Source: Camarhynchus parvulus (taxonomy: Eukaryota; Chordata; Aves; Passeriformes; Thraupidae). From it: a stretch of DNA of 64,000 nt. Positions 23,919 to 35,031 of this stretch are shown here, one piece after another. The position numbers and the translations under genes were made by a program. The notes under the pieces were generated by a model. That model was not told the DNA's origin. It did not search any database and was given only the letters and a program-made list of their open reading frames with translations. Where the stretch lies: assembly GCF_901933205.1 (NCBI RefSeq), contig NC_044590.1:12179501-12243500 (forward strand), read 5' to 3'. The stretch's first letter is position 1. Each line of letters begins with the position of its first letter.

Positions 23919-24528
23919 TGTGTAGGAGCAACGGGGGTAGCACGGTCAGGACAGATGGACACGAGAGATCTCTGCAGCCAGGGCTGGAATTTGGGGTTTA
24001 TTGCAAAGGGCCTGGGGGCAGGGCCCTGCTGGGAGCTGCCAGCCACAGCTCAGAGCAGGCTGAGAGAAGAGAGGGGGAGAGAGGATGAGAGGGTGAGAGA
24101 GTAAGGGAGTAAAGGGGTAAGAGATAGAAGTTCCCATTACAATACAACAAATCTTCTGTGTTGAATATTCTAATTCTCACTAACCAATCTAGTACAAGAT
24201 ACAAATCCTACAGCATTTCCATACAGCCTATAAGAATCATTACATTACCATACTGTGTTCCATTTTAAACCCTAAAAACTCCTCTTTGGGCCCCTTCTGC
24301 CAAGCTGTAGGGTCTGCTCTGACCCTTGGGCCTGTCTGCAAGCAGAGGGTGTTGTTCCATCAAAAGGGGATCACCTTCAGTGGCCACACCATTGTTTTCC
24401 AGTTGTTCAGTAACTGAGGTATCTCAAAGCTTGCTTTCATTTCAATCTCACTTATAGTTTCCATATTCTCAAAGTCTTTTGCCAGACAATCATATTGATA
24501 AGGCTTTCCTGTTTCATCTTCCGCAACA
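23919..24528 (-). repeat. 5' LTR remnant of a class II-like provirus
   Basis: On the minus strand the element begins tgttgcggaagatg and ends gctcctacaca, followed by the primer binding site. Complemented AATAAA at about 23999. Ends resemble those of the LTR at 29202-29856 (tgtaggagc and caaca). A purine-rich (gagag) tract occupies 24060-24115. It is a 5' LTR with the rest of the provirus truncated, not a solo LTR. Confidence 0.8.
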
Positions 24529-25484
24529 CCCACTTTGGATGGGTTCAGCAGCAGGGGGTTTCATCAGTGTCCCTGTGTGGGGTGCCCCTGCTGCTTGTCC
24601 CCACTGTTCCTTGCCTGCTTTTGGGGTGTGAGTGCAGCAAAGGGGTCAGGAGGACAAGGTGGCACCAGGGACTGGCCCAGGGGAAGGTGACACCCAGTAC
24701 TGGGCTCACTGGTGCCAGTGTCCTGCTGCACCCTGCTCCATGCACTTGGACTGTCCCACCTGCTCAGGACCCCACGTGTTGCTTCTCCTGTGCATGCTCA
24801 GCCTAGACCAGATTTTTAGGGAGTTTTAGGGAAGTTTTTAGAGAGTTTTATGGAGTTTATCAACCCCATAATTATGGGTTGATGAGATGTAGGCACATGA
24901 GTACTGACCACACTGCAGCCAGACCAAACCCAGAGAGCCCATTCCAGTGTCAGTGACATTTCAGAGCCTTTTCAGGCTCAGAGAGGAGCTCCCAGAGCTG
25001 CAAGACCACCCTGGGGAGCAGTGATGGGCCCAGTCTCCTAGATGTGGATGTCCCACCTAAGAGACCTCACAGTTTGCCCTCCTCCACTCCTCCAGAAAGG
25101 GGACACAGCATTTGCTGCCTGGGAGTTTGGGGGGCTCCTGTGGAGCTCAAAACCTTCCTGGCTCAGGGGTAATGCTGCCCTTGGGTAGTGGGTAGCTTCA
25201 AAGCTACTCCTTGGTACTACACCACATCCTCAGAGCTTAAACATCACATTCAGGTGCCTTGGGAAATAAAGTGATCTCCCAAACCACCCCTCACCTGCAG
25301 GATTCGTGTGCTGATGGGGAGCTGGAAAAGTTCAGAGCCCCTGTGCAGACCAGGAGCTGCCAACTTCTCAACAGAACAGCAGCAAGGACAGAAGAGGGAA
25401 TCAGTGGGTAAAGCCTGCTAGGATTGCAAATACTGCTCCTATAGACAGTACGTAGTGGAAGTGGGCTCCCACGTAGTAGGTGTG
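24529..25484. other. TOX2 intron, no feature recognised
   Basis: No repeat family recognised. Contains a small inverted repeat (tcaaccc...gggttga) at 24860-24882. Confidence 0.5.
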
Positions 25485-25490
25485 GTGTAG

Positions 25491-25872
25491 TATGACACTG
25501 TTCACAGAGGTCTGAGGATGAGGGAAGAGATGAGGATCTGACTCCATGTTTCAGAAGGCTTGATTTATTATTTTATCATATATATTACATTAGAACTATA
25601 CTAAAAGAGTAAAAGAAAGGATTTCCTCAGAAGGCTAGCTAAGAATAGAATAACAAAGAATGATAACAAAGGTTTGTGGCTCAGAGAGCCCAAGCCAGCT
25701 GGGCTGTGATTGGCCATTAATTACAAACATCCAACATGGGCCAATCACAGATCCACCTGTTGCATTCCACAGCAGCAGATAATCATTGTTTACATTTTGT
25801 TCCTGAGGCCTCTCAGCTTCTCAGGAGGAAAAATTCTAAGGAAAGGATTTTCCATAAAAGATGTCTGTGACA
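25491..25872 (-). repeat. Solo LTR with perfect 6-bp duplication
   Basis: Runs tatgacactgttcacag...tgtctgtgaca, flanked by gtgtag at 25485-25490 and 25873-25878. Complemented poly(A) signal at about 25563. Same subfamily as 37791 and 57448. Ends 150 bp before the exon D acceptor, antisense to TOX2. Confidence 0.92.
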
Positions 25873-26022
25873 GTGTAGGGCAATGTCTAGTGAGGAGTTT
25901 GCTAAGACGATCCCTGGTGGGGATAGCCCATGGGGGGCTATCTGCACTGATGGATATCTCAGGATGCATATCACTGTTTCCTCTTTCCCTTCCTCACCAC
26001 CTCCCCCTCTGTTTCCCCACAG

Positions 26023-26430
26023 AGCTCTGCCGACCAGGGGGAGACGAAAAGCACCCAGAGCAACCCCCCATCCAAGATGATCCCTCCCAAGCAGCCCATG
26101 TACCCCATGCCTCCTCAGGCATCCTCTCCCTACCCTGGCCTGGGCTCCTTCCTGTCCCCATCCGAGCTGCAGAGCTACCGTGGGCACCCTCACGCGGGGC
26201 TGTCCCGCACGCTGCCCTCCAAGCCCCTGCTGCCCAGCATCAGTGCCTCCCCTCCACCCTCCTTCCAGATCAGCCCCCCGCTCCACCAGCAGCTGTCCTT
26301 GCACCACCCGCAGAGCTCGCTCCTGCCCCAGCCCCTCAGCATGCAGCAGGTCCCCCAGCAGCCCCTCCTGTCCCCCCCCATGGCACTACAGGTACAGCCC
26401 CCCATCAACGCCTCGCCGCCCGGCCAGCAG
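26023..26430 (+). CDS. TOX2: TOX2 internal coding exon D (Pro/Gln-rich C-terminal region)
   Basis: 136 residues from SSADQGETKSTQSNPPSK after acceptor ccccacag to INASPPGQQ before donor gtcagt. Rich in Pro, Ser, Gln and Leu, with blocks MIPPKQPMYPMPPQ, SPYPGLGSFLSPSEL, FQISPPLHQQLSLHH and MALQVQPP. These match the known layout of the TOX2 C-terminal region, thought to be activating and disordered. 408 bp, phase 0 both sides. The true frame is the one with ATG at 26077. The longer ORF from 25710 in another frame crosses an LTR and is spurious. A CR1 element begins only about 20 bp after the donor. Confidence 0.97.
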
Positions 26431-26452
26431 GTCAGTGCTGGGGATGGGGGGG

Positions 26453-27450
26453 ATGGAGCACCAGGAAGGGATGAGGGAGCTGGGAAAGGGGTTCAGCATG
26501 GAGAAAAGGAGGCTCAGGGGGGAACTTGTGTGTGAAAAATGCCAATCGCTTGTTTTTTTAAAATTTTGAAAGTTTCATGGTAATAAAATGGTTATAAATA
26601 ACGGTCATAAAAATAATGGTTATAAAAAGAACTCTAATATAATTAGAGTAATAATAATTTGGACAATTTGGATTAGGGCAATGTGAGACAATAAAAACAA
26701 AGAGTTATGGATGGTCTGGGTGCCTTTTTCTGGGCAAAATAAGCCCGAAAAGGGACCCACATTAACAGAGGATTAACCCTTAAAAGCAGCAGCCTGTTGC
26801 ATATTCATACACCTCATACATGATGCATAAATTCCATTCAAACACAGGATTCTGTCTGGTCATCTTCTTCCTCTTAATCCTAACTCAGCTGAGTGAGGCA
26901 GGAAGAAGTTCGTTTCTCCTGATAATGGAGCAATAAATTCTCTTTCTCTGAAAGATTCAGGTGTCCTGTGGCTGCTATCTCAGTGCGAGTCCTTTCTTTA
27001 AAAAAGTATCTTACATAGCATAGTTTCTATTTTAACATTATGTTATAACCTAAAACTATATTTAACACACTACTAAAAAAAATTAATACAGCGTAACTTT
27101 CTAACACGACGCATACAATATTAATTTTAATATTTTCTAAAAGCCAATCATAAAATACACATTTTTCACATTGTGACTCCCTGACAGGAGGGGACAGCCC
27201 CAGGTTGGGCTGTGCTCACAGGGAGCAGGGACAGCACAAGAGATGGCCTCAAGTTGTGTCAGAGAATGCTTAGATTGAAAATTAAATAAAATGTCTCTGT
27301 TGAAAGGGTTATCAGGCAGTGGAACAGCTGCCCAGAGAAGTTGTGGAGTCACCATTCCTGGAAGCTTTAAAAAATGTGTAAATGTGGCACTTGGGGACAG
27401 GGTTTAGTGGTGGGGTGGCAGTGTTGGGTTAATGTCTGTACTCAATGATC
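26453..27450 (+). mobile_element. CR1 LINE fragment split by an LTR insertion
   Basis: Left piece 26453-26530 (ggagcaccaggaagggatg, gagaaaaggaggctcagggg) continues at 27171-27450 (gactccctgacaggagggg, cagccccaggttgggctg, cccagagaagttgtggag). The uninterrupted equivalent is at 54885-55290, where ggaattgtggctctg bridges the break. Sense orientation relative to TOX2. Confidence 0.85.
26531..27170 (+). repeat. Solo LTR with 5-bp duplication, nested in CR1
   Basis: Runs tgtgaaaaatgcc...catttttcaca, an imperfect inverted terminal repeat, flanked by ttgtg at 26526-26530 and 27171-27175. A 5-bp duplication fits ERVL-like elements. AATAAA at 26932-26937 suggests plus orientation, which would put a poly(A) signal in sense inside TOX2. 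Orientation is less certain than for the other LTRs. Confidence 0.85.
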
Positions 27451-28216
27451 CTGACTTCTCCAGCACGGGAGTTGGGCTTTGGCTCTGCACTGCCAAAGTG
27501 GCTTCTGTAATTTGGTGAGAGCATTATAGGGGATCCTCACACTCACTCATTGGGGTAGGAGCTGTTGCTGAGGGCAGCATTTTGTGAAACTTCATTCCAC
27601 ATAGTTTGTGAACAAAATATAAAAATTTAAAAAAAAAAACCTCCCATTGCCCTAATTTGGATATTTTGGAAAAAAATCATGTTCTTTGCCAGGTAACTAT
27701 CATGGATCTGGTTTATATACATTGCCTAATGGATGTAAATTTAATTAAACTCACCCCAAAAAAATAGGGAAAATTATCAGCTTTCAGCTGGAGCAGCCCC
27801 TCAGTGTCCTTGCAGAGTTGCCAGTGGTGGCAGCTCGTGGGGACAGTGTTGATTGTGTGGCTGTCCCTTGTTCCTGAGCACTGGAGTGGGAACTCAGCAC
27901 TGCACTGGACACTGCTTTGGTGACCAGACTGCAAAAACCCAAAGGCTTTTGTGGCTGTGTGCCCTCCACAGCCATTGCCAGCCCCCAGGAGGGAGGTCCT
28001 GACAAAAAGAGCAGGGAAAAGGGATGTCAAATGTGCTGCTGCACTGGCACCATGTCTGGGCTTGGACCCCCCTCTGTCCCTGGGGCTCCTCCTGTGCTCT
28101 GAACTGACAGGTTTTGGGGGACAATGCCTGTAAATGTGATTATGCACTCTTATTAAATCTGCACTTCTCCTGCTTTGTATGCCCCTGTAACCCTCCTTTT
28201 CCTCTCCACCCTGCAG
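27451..28216. other. TOX2 intron, no feature recognised
   Basis: A-run near 27630. A minus-strand ORF of 171 codons (27713-28228) overlaps exon E on the opposite strand and has no recognisable domain. Confidence 0.5.
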
Positions 28217-28347
28217 GACTTCTCCCATATTTCGTCTGAGTTTCAGAACAGTGTTGGACCCCGTTCTCCTGGTGCATCAAACCCCCCAGGAAGCACTGAG
28301 TGGGACAGCGACTACCCCAGCAGGGAGTGTGGGGTCAACCACTGCAG
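28217..28347 (+). CDS. TOX2: TOX2 penultimate visible coding exon E, ending at a GC donor
   Basis: Encodes DFSHISSEFQNSVGPRSP, then GASNPPGSTEWDSDYPS and RECGVNHC plus two bases of a split Ser codon, after acceptor ccctgcag. The end resembles the TOX2 block Trp-Asp-Ser-x-Tyr-Pro-Ser-x-Glu-Cys-Gly. For the frame to join the last exon at 36362, the exon must end at CAG with donor gccagt, a GC-AG intron. The GT four bases further (28352) would shift the frame. Without splicing, the frame stays open for 17 more codons to a TGA at 28397-28399. Confidence 0.9.
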
Positions 28348-28353
28348 GCCAGT
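28348..28353 (+). other. TOX2: Non-canonical GC splice donor of the last TOX2 intron
   Basis: Context CAG|gccagt. Upstream CAG and +4 to +6 (agt) match the donor consensus; +2 is C and +3 is C. It is required because only this cut gives the AG + C split codon and the Met-Leu-Pro-Arg-Asp-Lys-Ala-Leu-Tyr-Leu-Thr end. The intron is 8,014 bp if the fourth acceptor is used. Confidence 0.75.
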
Positions 28354-28734
28354 AGACAAAACAGCTCCTTGCTCATGCACATCTGGGCTGGGACAGTGAC
28401 AGTGCCCCACAGCTCACTGCCTGCCCTAAAATGTGTGGCCAGTTGTGCTCAGGGGAGCTCAAGGCTCCCTCAGCTCTGTAGGCTCACTGAAGTGATGCTG
28501 TGGAAGCAGGTAGCTTAAAAATCATGGATAAATTCTTCATTGGATATGAAAAGTTGTCTTCCCCCTCCCCCCTTTTTTTTTTATTTCCATTCCATGGAAG
28601 GGTTAGACACATTTTTTTATGAAGCAATCCCCCCAGCAGAGTTCCTGGAGGTTTGAAAGCAGCCATGTCCATAAGGGCAGGCCTCAGTGTGGCCTTCCAG
28701 TGCTTAAAGAGTCTTAGTAAAAAGTTGGAGAACA
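28354..28734. other. TOX2 intron, no feature recognised
   Basis: Contains the short frame extension noted for exon E and a T-run at 28572-28581. Nothing else recognised. Confidence 0.5.
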
Positions 28735-29027
28735 ACTAATTGCAAAGGCAGATAGTTATAGGACAAGGGGGGGATGGTTTTAAACTAAAAGAGAAGAAAT
28801 TTAGATCATATGTGAAGAAGAAATTCTTCCCTGTGAGGGTGGGCAGGCCCTGGCACAGAGTGCCCAGAGAAGCTGTGGCTGCCCCTGAATCCCTGGAAGT
28901 GTCCAAGGACAGGGACAGGGCTTGGAGCACCCTGGGACAGTGGAAAGTGTCCTTGTCCATGGCAGGGGATGGATTGAGATGGGCTTTAAGTCCCCTTCCA
29001 ACCCAGACTATTCTGTGGTTCTATGAC
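28735..29027 (+). mobile_element. CR1 LINE 3' fragment with intact terminus
   Basis: gttataggacaaggggggatgg, ccctgtgagggtgggcagg, gatccctggaagtgtccaag and the terminus attctgtggttctatgac. Confidence 0.9.
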
Positions 29028-29201
29028 AAGCAATGTTCTTCTGTTCCTAAAGCAATTGCTCTTATCACTGAGGCCACAACCTCCCAGAATTGTCTCTACC
29101 AGCAGGACCCTTACCATTCCTGGGGCTGGTGTACAAATCCTCCATCCTCCCCAGAGCCACACAATGCTCCATCCCCCTGCACCATGCAGGAAAGCCCCAC
29201 T

Positions 29202-29856
29202 TGTAGGAGCCTAAATGAGGGATGCAGGACTCCAGGGGCTCTCCAAAATGCAGTTTATTGTACCCAAGATGTTACAGCAGTCCAGGGTGGTGGGTGACAG
29301 AGCTGTGCCTACAGCTGTCAGCTCCAGCTGCAGGCAGGCCTGGAGACCCTTTGGTTTAAGTTACAATGCATTATTTACTTTTCTTTGCTGAGCATCTTAA
29401 CACAGTAGAACCAATCTATACCTAAACTATTATCTATAGCCTATCATAACTACTGTAATTACCATATTCATGTTACTGTTCTCCAATCACTAAAAGTCAG
29501 TACATTACAGTTTAAGCTAGAAGTTGTTTTTCAGTTTTCTTGCAGTGGAAAATTCTGAGACCTTTTTTCTGCTTACCACATTTGCTGACTTGTTTGCCTG
29601 TGCTATCTTCATGCTTGGTAAAAACATCTTCTTGTTTGGGGTGGGTTTATCCTTTGCTCTAAGCCATAAAAACCCCTTCTAACCAACACACCCTTTGCCT
29701 CCTTGGTTATCCAGTAAGACTGGCTCAGCAATTCTTTTCTTCTATATCAAAACTTGCTTCCATCTCTATTCCTTCACAGACTCTACATTTAAAAATCTTT
29801 CTGCTAAGCACACATATCTGTGAGACTTTCTTGTCAAACTTTCATCCTTCCCAACA
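29202..29856 (-). repeat. Solo LTR, 6-bp duplication with one mismatch
   Basis: Runs tgtaggagcctaaatg...ccttcccaaca, flanked by cccact (29196-29201) and cccagt (29857-29862). Complemented poly(A) signal at about 29255. Antisense to TOX2. Confidence 0.8.
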
Positions 29857-31319
29857 CCCAGTGATATCTGCACACGTCTTCCCCTCATGCCCTACAAGCT
29901 CTGACATGAATGTGCCAGCGTGAAGGTCTGGAAATCCCCAATAAATGAAAATTATATATCAGGGTAGTCTTAAGCTGGGCAGCAGGGAGTGTGTGGAAGC
30001 CATTTCCAACCTCTGCCTAGCCCACTGCTCTTGGCTCATGGTTTGGAGGCTCTGTTGTGCTCTAGAACATTCCTGGGGTTCTCTGTGGGAGCAGGCTGGG
30101 AAAGAGGCTGGATATGGTCGGAGTATTGATTTCCTTCAAGTGCTGGAACGCAGTGCTTTCACCAGAAATAATAAAACCAGCTCCCAGGCTTTTCAGAGCA
30201 CAGCTCTGTCTGTGCCAGCAGAGCACTCACAACTGCTGGGCAGGGCACAGAGCGTACAGACATTTATTTCTTCCAGGGCAATAAATAACTGCCTGATCCA
30301 TTAGAATATCCCTGCTGTCTGCCTGCCCCAGGGGCTCAGGGACATGGATAGCTCTGACCTTTGCATGCTCCTTCCTGAAGTCTCTGCAGACAGCCTGGAA
30401 GAGCAAACATGACCAGGACCTGATTGTAAAAGTCACTTCACATGTCATAGGCAAAATGCTGAAGGTGCTTGCGGGGCTGTGGCACATGGATCCCAATTTC
30501 TGGTGCTGGGCAGATCCCAGGAATGAATTCCCCTAGAAATAAGCATCACTTCTCAAGGGATCAGCTGGGAAAACATTTGATTCCTTCTGCAAATCCCACT
30601 GCCTGGGTCGCATGCAGAAAGCCCAGGGCACTCCAGAAACAGGTGAAATGTTCCCACAGCCATGGGGACTGAGTCCTGCGTTGCTAAAACAAGCTCTGTG
30701 ACATCTGGCTGCAGTACCACACTGTAAGCAGAGGGCCCATGCAATTCATGATCAAAGCTCATGCATTTCATGCCTTTGTCACAGCAGAAATATCAAATTT
30801 CATGGGTTTATTGCAGCTTCCTGGAAAAAAAAAAAAAAGAAGTCATTCTAAAACCAGACAGATTATGCAGAGACTTCCAGATAATGATTAGAGTAGATAA
30901 CAGCAAGGAACTCAGATGGATAGAGATCAGTCCTGCAGAAAGTGCTTAGTGCACTGAAAATGTCATAGTGTCTGCTGAGAAGGAGCCATCTCCTGTGACT
31001 AAAGGCAGCCAGTGCCCAAAGCTGGATTGTTCTCATTTATTGTAAAGCCTGGTGTGCCAGCAGCACCCTCACCTCCTGCTTCTGCTGCCCTGGGATTTGC
31101 AGCCTCAGTGCCCCTTCTGCATCACCTGGAGCAGTCCCAGGCATCTGCAGCTCCCTGTGCCTCAAGGCTGCTCACAAGCCAAGAGATGATCTGGATCTCC
31201 TCACCCAGAGCATGGAAAGATGGGGCAAGGGGGAATGGCTTCCTGTTGTCATTATATTGCAAAGGTTCCACATTGTTGTCTCCTTATTGCAGGAGTTTCA
31301 TACCCCCTTGATATTTCTC
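29857..31319. other. TOX2 intron, no feature recognised
   Basis: A-run at 30824-30838. No repeat family or exon recognised. Confidence 0.5.
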
Positions 31320-31560
31320 ATAGGCAGCTCCTCTAAGCACCACCTCTTCCTTCTTCTCACAGTAGCCAAGTAATTCCAATTCCCTTCTCAACCAGCCACT
31401 CCACTCTTTTTTAACACTCTTCTTCTTATTGGCTACAGCTGTGGCCTGTTAAGGTCAGGCCTGCTCCTAATCTTTGATAATTGGCCAAGCTGCAACTCCT
31501 TGGGGGTGAGATTACTTTCTACACTGTCTTTATTTTCTTATATTCTATCCCCCTACAGCT
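31320..31560 (-). repeat. LTR fragment, inverted partner of 53100-53330
   Basis: cagtagccaagtaattccaa, acactcttcttcttattggc, taaggtcaggcctgctcctaatc and gcaactccttgggg are the complement of sequences at 53145-53285. No flanking duplication found because the partner ends are unclear. Confidence 0.6.
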
Positions 31561-31564
31561 TCCC

Positions 31565-31782
31565 ACTGCCAGGGCAGGGTTAGATGGGATATTGAGAAGG
31601 AATTGTTCCCTGTGAGGATGGGCAGGCCCTGGCACAGGATGCCCAGAGCAGCTGGGGCTGCCCCTGGATCCCTGGCACTGCCCAAGGCCAGGCTGGACAG
31701 GGCTTGGAGCACCCTGGGATGGTGGAACAAGATGAGCTTTAAGGCCCATTCTCACCCAGTGCACTCTAGGATTCCATGATCT
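31565..31782 (+). mobile_element. CR1 LINE 3' fragment
   Basis: gttagatgggatattgagaag, ccctgtgaggatgggcagg, gatccctggcactgcccaag and ending aggattccatgat. Confidence 0.85.
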
Positions 31783-34243
31783 TCCTGACTCTTCTCCTTT
31801 GCGCTAATTTCCAAGTGACATTCAAAGTTGGCATTGGGCTCCTCCACAGCACCTTTCATTAGCTGAGTGGGTCCAACCCTCAGCAGATCTTGGGCACAGC
31901 AGTGATAAAGTGATGTTGTCTCCATGGGTTTGGTCCATCAGTGCTGCCCTAGGAATATCTGGGAAGTCTCTGGACCATGTAATGGCCCATTTCAACCTTC
32001 AGCTTAGTTGCAATTAAAGCAGCACTGTGAGAAGCAAAACCTGGCTGGAAAGAGAAGGATTGTTCCTTGATGGGATGGGACTCAGCTGCAGAGCCCCAGA
32101 TTCCTGGCAGAGGGGATTGTCCCAGCCTCCCCAGCACACAGCCCTGTTGGGTTATGAATTTTATTTCATATCTAACCTTGATATTTCTTTAGCTTCCAAC
32201 ATCTGTTGGCACTGGGTTAGCTGGGGTGAAAGCTCCCAAGCCTCCTTTTCTTTTGTGTTTGTCATCCAGATAACTTCAGAACAACTGACAAGGTTGTCTT
32301 TTTCTCTGTCCTTCTCTATCTAATAAGGGAACTGCTGTAGGGATTTTTGTTTCCCGGCCTATGCTTGCTAGTTAAAATGCCATCAAATGACACTTCTTCC
32401 CTCATGCCCTGCAAATTCTGGGATCCTGTGAGCAGACACTCCTTAATTCATAACTCAGCCATGCTGGAGAGTTTTAAATGTTCCTTACCTCCTGCTCTCC
32501 CTATTCTTAATGACTTTGTGTTTACTGACTTCCATCCAATTTTCCTGGCTCTTTCTGGGCTGAAGCCCAAGCTGTCCTAGATTGTGAGCAAAGACATGGG
32601 AGCATTTCTCAGCTCCTGCTTGGTGTTTGACTATCACTTCCCACAAGTGACTGCAGCACACAATTTCAATGCTTTTTCACCACCACATCACCAACTCCTT
32701 TCCCAGTCCCCTGTCTCCCTCACCTGACAGCCTGATTCTGGCACTTGCTCTTTCCCAGGCACTGAATTCCTCTGTTCCACAGGGATTTTCTCAAGGGAGC
32801 TGCCTCACCACCACCAGAGGTGCAGCTTGGTTTACAATACTTGCAAAAGTTTCTTAATCCTTAATTCAACCTTAACCCCTCAAAGCATCTCCCTTGTTTT
32901 TTCTGCCTTGTTTTCTGATTACAAATCTCTCCACAATCTCTTCTCTGATTACAAATCTCTCCAAAAAAAACTTTCTCCAGGGGCTGTGTCCTTTTCATCC
33001 TAAAACATTCTGTGATTTACCTTTGTCTCCTCACACTTAGATATTTTGGGATAACACTGAACTGGATTCATCTTTCTATGTCCTTCCTCTTGTTTTAAGG
33101 CATGGATTAGGTTCTTTTTGTCATCCTTTTGCAACTTTTCCCCCCTCTTCCCACTCTTATTTAGGCTAAAACATGGGGCACTGTCCATTACACCTTGTCC
33201 AGGCACAAAAACCAATGTACAGCCACTAGATCCAGACATTTATAACCTCCCTAATTCCTTCCAACAATGAACTGATCCTCTCCAAAGGGGAGAATTTTCC
33301 AAATCAGCAGCTAAATGAGCAAACACTATAAAAAGGCAAAGATAACCCATCTCAACTGCACTTAGTTTGGATTCAATTATTTATGGTAATACTTTGTAAT
33401 GAACTGGGAAATGCTCTGCAGCATGCTGTGTAAAATTAATGAAGTTTTAGGACTGGAATACCTCGCTGCTGCTCAGTGGCATTAAATCTTTTCTGAGTGC
33501 AGGAGGGAAGACTGTGCATTTTAAATGCAGATTATAAAATGTGGAGATTAGCAGAGGGGGGGCTCTTGACTCTATCAGAAGACAGCTCTATCAACACCAG
33601 CCCTGCTCTGCTGTCTGCCCCTTCCCTATTATTCCACTCACAAACACACCCACACCAGAACCTCCCAAGACTTTTAACTTTAACTTTTCGCACTTTTTAA
33701 GGCCAAGATGTCTTTATGGAGCTGGTGATGTTTCCACTGTGTATGTCCCATTGAAAGTCCTGAATCTCAGAGCAAAATCCCCACAGATCATCAGCCAGGG
33801 GAGAGGGACTTCAGCCACTTCTCTCCCTATTATGTCCCAAAAAAAAAAAGAGTGTCTGGGCTCCCTCTTTGGGCTCTCCTTATGTAGTGTGAGAATGAGC
33901 GCATTTGATGCAAAATTAACTCTCTAAACCTGCTTGGCTCAGCCTCAGGTGTGGTGAAGCAGGGGATGGTGGCCCTGGGGCTGATCCCAGGCAGAGCATT
34001 CCAACATCCTGCTGGTGGGATCTGCAGGGACCCCCAGAGCTGGCCCTGCCCTGCAGCCCCACCAAGCCACAGGAAGAAACTGATGATGTAGCCTTTAGAG
34101 CTGAAATTCAGGAAAAAATAAAATTGCATCCAACTCTCAGGGGGACCTTCTCACTCTCTACAACTACAGCCTGAAATTTAGGGTTGGAGTTAGTGTTACC
34201 CTCTAGGGTTAGGTCAGGGCTACCCCCTGGTAGAGGTGTAGCC
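31783..34243. other. TOX2 intron, no feature recognised
   Basis: Pyrimidine-rich but without recognised repeats. A small direct duplication (ctctgattacaaatctctcc) occurs at about 32914 and 32944. No exon recognised. Confidence 0.5.
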
Positions 34244-34525
34244 AGGTGAAGGTTGAGCTCTTCTCCCAGGTAACAAGGGACAGGACAAGATGAAACAGCC
34301 TCAAGTTGCACCAGGGGAGGTTTAGATTGGGTATTTGGGAAAAAAATCTGCAGGAAAAGAGTGGTCAAGCATTGGAAGAGCTGCCCAGGGCAGTGGTGGA
34401 GACACCACCATCCCTGGGGGCTTTAAAAGCCATGTGGATGTGACACCTGGGGACATGGTTTGGCAGTGCTGGGAGAATGGTTGGATTGATCTTAGAGGGA
34501 TTTTCCAACCTCAATGATCCTGCTG
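34244..34525 (+). mobile_element. CR1 LINE fragment
   Basis: gggacaggacaagatgaaac, gcctcaagttgcaccagggg, gagctgcccagggcagtggtgg, ending ttttccaacctcaatgatcc. Same subfamily as 26453-27450. Confidence 0.8.
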
Positions 34526-35027
34526 TGGTCCCTCTGTGTGCAGCCCACCCTGTGTTTTGTGCCCTGGTGATGCCTTCACAACCTGTAAATGAAACACTCA
34601 CATTTGAGATGGTATTAGTACAGGAGGTGGTATGAAAGCTGGTCTTTGTTGGAGGCCTTCAGGGGCAGTTATGGAAAAATGTCCACAAAAGCCCACCCCC
34701 ATGGGGGTGCAGGCAGTTTGATAAATTTGGTAAATTAGCATAATTGACAAGAAGCACCAATTAGGAGCTCAAGTGGTGATGCAATTCCCACCCATGGGTC
34801 AATCCCCTTCTAAGTCTCCCCCCCCCCCAACATGGTCTGGTACTTTGTTGATGAAAATGTCTCTGAAGAGCTGTTTTTCCACCTTGGTTGCCAGGGAGAA
34901 CCAAGATAGGACAGGGGCTTTGGAATATGTTTTATCTTCTACCTAGGGAAAGGGCATGGAAAACTACAGGGAAAACTGACCACCAATACAACGGGTGACA
35001 AATATATGTGTAAAGAATACAGAGAAC
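34526..35027. other. TOX2 intron, no feature recognised
   Basis: C-run at 34820-34829. Nothing recognised. Confidence 0.45.
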
Positions 35028-35031
35028 ATAT

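Noticed and set aside
24860..24882. Inverted repeat tcaaccc...gggttga
   Set aside because: Too short and isolated to support a structured RNA or terminator.
25710..26474. 254-codon ORF overlapping exon D
   Set aside because: Starts in an LTR and runs in a different frame from TOX2. The real frame is fixed by the family match.
28348..28357. GT donor at 28352 for exon E
   Set aside because: Adds four bases and shifts the frame, losing the conserved C-terminus at 36362.
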